From UBA12481 sp942493265 (GTDB lineage: Bacteria; Bacteroidota; Bacteroidia; Bacteroidales; UBA12481): DNA of 64,000 nucleotides. The position numbers were made by a program, and so were the translations under genes. Below are positions 63,118 to 64,000 of the stretch, in pieces; position 1 is the stretch's first letter, and the number at the start of each line of letters is the position of its first letter. The notes below the pieces were generated by a model. The model searched no databases. It worked only from the letters and a program-made list of their open reading frames with translations, and was not told the DNA's origin. The stretch is from assembly GCA_942493265.1 (NCBI GenBank), contig OW818688.1:2046001-2110000 (forward strand), given 5' to 3'.

Positions 63118-64000
63118 ATGAATAGAATCCTCCTTGCGTTTATTCTGTTTTCACTTTCTTTGCCCATGCTGGCGCAGAAACCGGTTCAAACGGCATTCCC
63201 GGCAGCTGTGGAGTGTGTGGTTCAACCGTATTATCGCCTCCGGGCCGATGGGAAACCGGGGCGTGAAATGTCTGTTGATATCCGGGGAGATAAGCTTTTC
63301 GGTGACGCAAAGGTGGAGGTCAGGGTGGGAGGGCTCACTGAAACGACTGATTTACCGGAGGTTGAAGGCGGGCGTGCAGGATTCAGTATCCTCCTGCCGA
63401 CTGAAACCGGTGTGAAAAAGGATGGAAAAGTTAGCCTTACGCTTCGCCAGGGTTCAAAAGCCATCAAAAAAACCATTACCGTTCCGGTTATGCGGCAGTG
63501 GACGGTATACATCTACCCGCATTCACATGTGGATATCGGTTACACCAATACCCAGTCCAATGTGGAGATTCTGCACAAACGGAATATCGATGAGGGAATC
63601 AGGCTGGCGGAGGCCACGAAGGATTATCCCGCCGGGGCCCGGTACCGCTGGAATCCCGAAATCAGCTGGCCGCTGGAACGATACTGGCAGACTGCTTCCA
63701 CTGAGCAAAAAGAACGGGTAATTCAGGCAATTAAGAACGGATGGCTTTGCCTGGATGCGAGTTATCTTAATACCAACACAAGCGCTTGTTCAGATGAGGA
63801 GCTTTTTGAAGTGTTCCGGTTCAGCCGGATGATGCAGGAATTGACCGGAGTGCCTTCGAAAACCCTTCAGCAGATGGATATTCCGGGTATGTCATGGGGC
63901 CTGGTACCCGTGATGGCCCAGCAAGGGGTGCGCTATATCATGTCATGGCCTAATGCCTGCCGCGCAGGCTATACCCATAATCTCGACGAAAAGCCTTTCT
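63118..64000 (+). CDS. GH38 alpha-mannosidase-like protein, N-terminal part
   Basis: 294 codons up to the window edge. A signal peptide (MNRILLAFILFSLSLPMLAQ) is followed by a beta domain and, near residue 137, YPHSHVDIGYT, the start of the GH38 catalytic domain with its zinc-binding His-x-Asp. PEISWPLERYW and ASYLNTNTS continue the family pattern. It would remove alpha-mannose residues in the periplasm or at the surface. The rest of the enzyme is not in the window. Confidence 0.85.
   Translation, partial: MNRILLAFILFSLSLPMLAQKPVQTAFPAAVECVVQPYYRLRADGKPGREMSVDIRGDKLFGDAKVEVRVGGLTETTDLPEVEGGRAGFSILLPTETGVKKDGKVSLTLRQGSKAIKKTITVPVMRQWTVYIYPHSHVDIGYTNTQSNVEILHKRNIDEGIRLAEATKDYPAGARYRWNPEISWPLERYWQTASTEQKERVIQAIKNGWLCLDASYLNTNTSACSDEELFEVFRFSRMMQELTGVPSKTLQQMDIPGMSWGLVPVMAQQGVRYIMSWPNACRAGYTHNLDEKPF

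Overview
The window reads as chromosomal DNA of a free-living or environmental member of the Bacteroidota. Supporting signs are C-terminal Por (type IX secretion) sorting domains, many CarboxypepD_reg-like and 6-bladed propeller lipoproteins, GH106-like glycosidases, an ECF sigma/membrane-protein pair, and several promoters with the Bacteroidota -7 box TAnnTTTG. I see no rRNA, tRNA, CRISPR array, prophage or transposase. Gene density is high; the only gene-free stretch over 300 bases (62188-62498) is filled with palindromic and tandem repeats.

Layout. 1-2.6 kb: start of a GH106-like lipoprotein, a class II Fic protein with a periodic operator array, and rsgA. 2.6-12.5 kb: a sodium:solute symporter, then a complete kdpFABCDE locus whose kdpB is split by a one-base frameshift. 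12.5-19.2 kb: periplasmic nucleotidase, an L,D-transpeptidase / secreted amidase / propeller operon, a small lipoprotein and a GT1-type glycosyltransferase. 19.4-20.8 kb: OmpA-like lipoprotein and beta-barrel gene with a clear terminator. 20.8-27.4 kb: secreted BNR protein, GH106-like enzyme, MBL-fold hydrolase, DUF4382 lipoprotein. 27.5-36.6 kb: an ECF sigma factor overlapping a membrane protein that ends in a type IX sorting domain, with surface or periplasmic propeller, MG2 and CarboxypepD_reg proteins around it. 36.6-40 kb: APC permease, a second Fic protein with a variant active site and its own periodic operator, and an exported xylose-isomerase-like protein. 40-48.8 kb: a double-length UvrA-like ATPase, threonine aldolase, trkA, trkH. 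48.8-52.2 kb: DUF2279 protein, CDP-alcohol phosphotransferase, CarboxypepD_reg protein. 52.3-58.7 kb: a leftward cluster of His-rich lipoprotein, small basic exported protein, outer-membrane barrel, response regulator, histidine kinase and beta-helix protein. 58.8-64 kb: a large Asp-box propeller protein, repeats, a PKD lipoprotein and the start of a GH38 alpha-mannosidase.

How the genes work together. Kdp (ATP-driven, sensor-controlled) and TrkAH (constitutive type) give two tiers of potassium uptake. The two-component cluster at 54.4-58.7 kb looks like an envelope-sensing regulon: the regulator genes sit in the same run as the exported proteins, and an 11-bp tandem repeat between the divergent promoters is a candidate regulator site. 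The sigma / sorting-domain pair could link transcription to the state of type IX secretion. The strongest new signals to me are the two helically phased operator arrays in front of the two fic genes, the sigma partner with a type IX sorting domain, and the four-cassette UvrA-like protein without a UvrB-binding domain.
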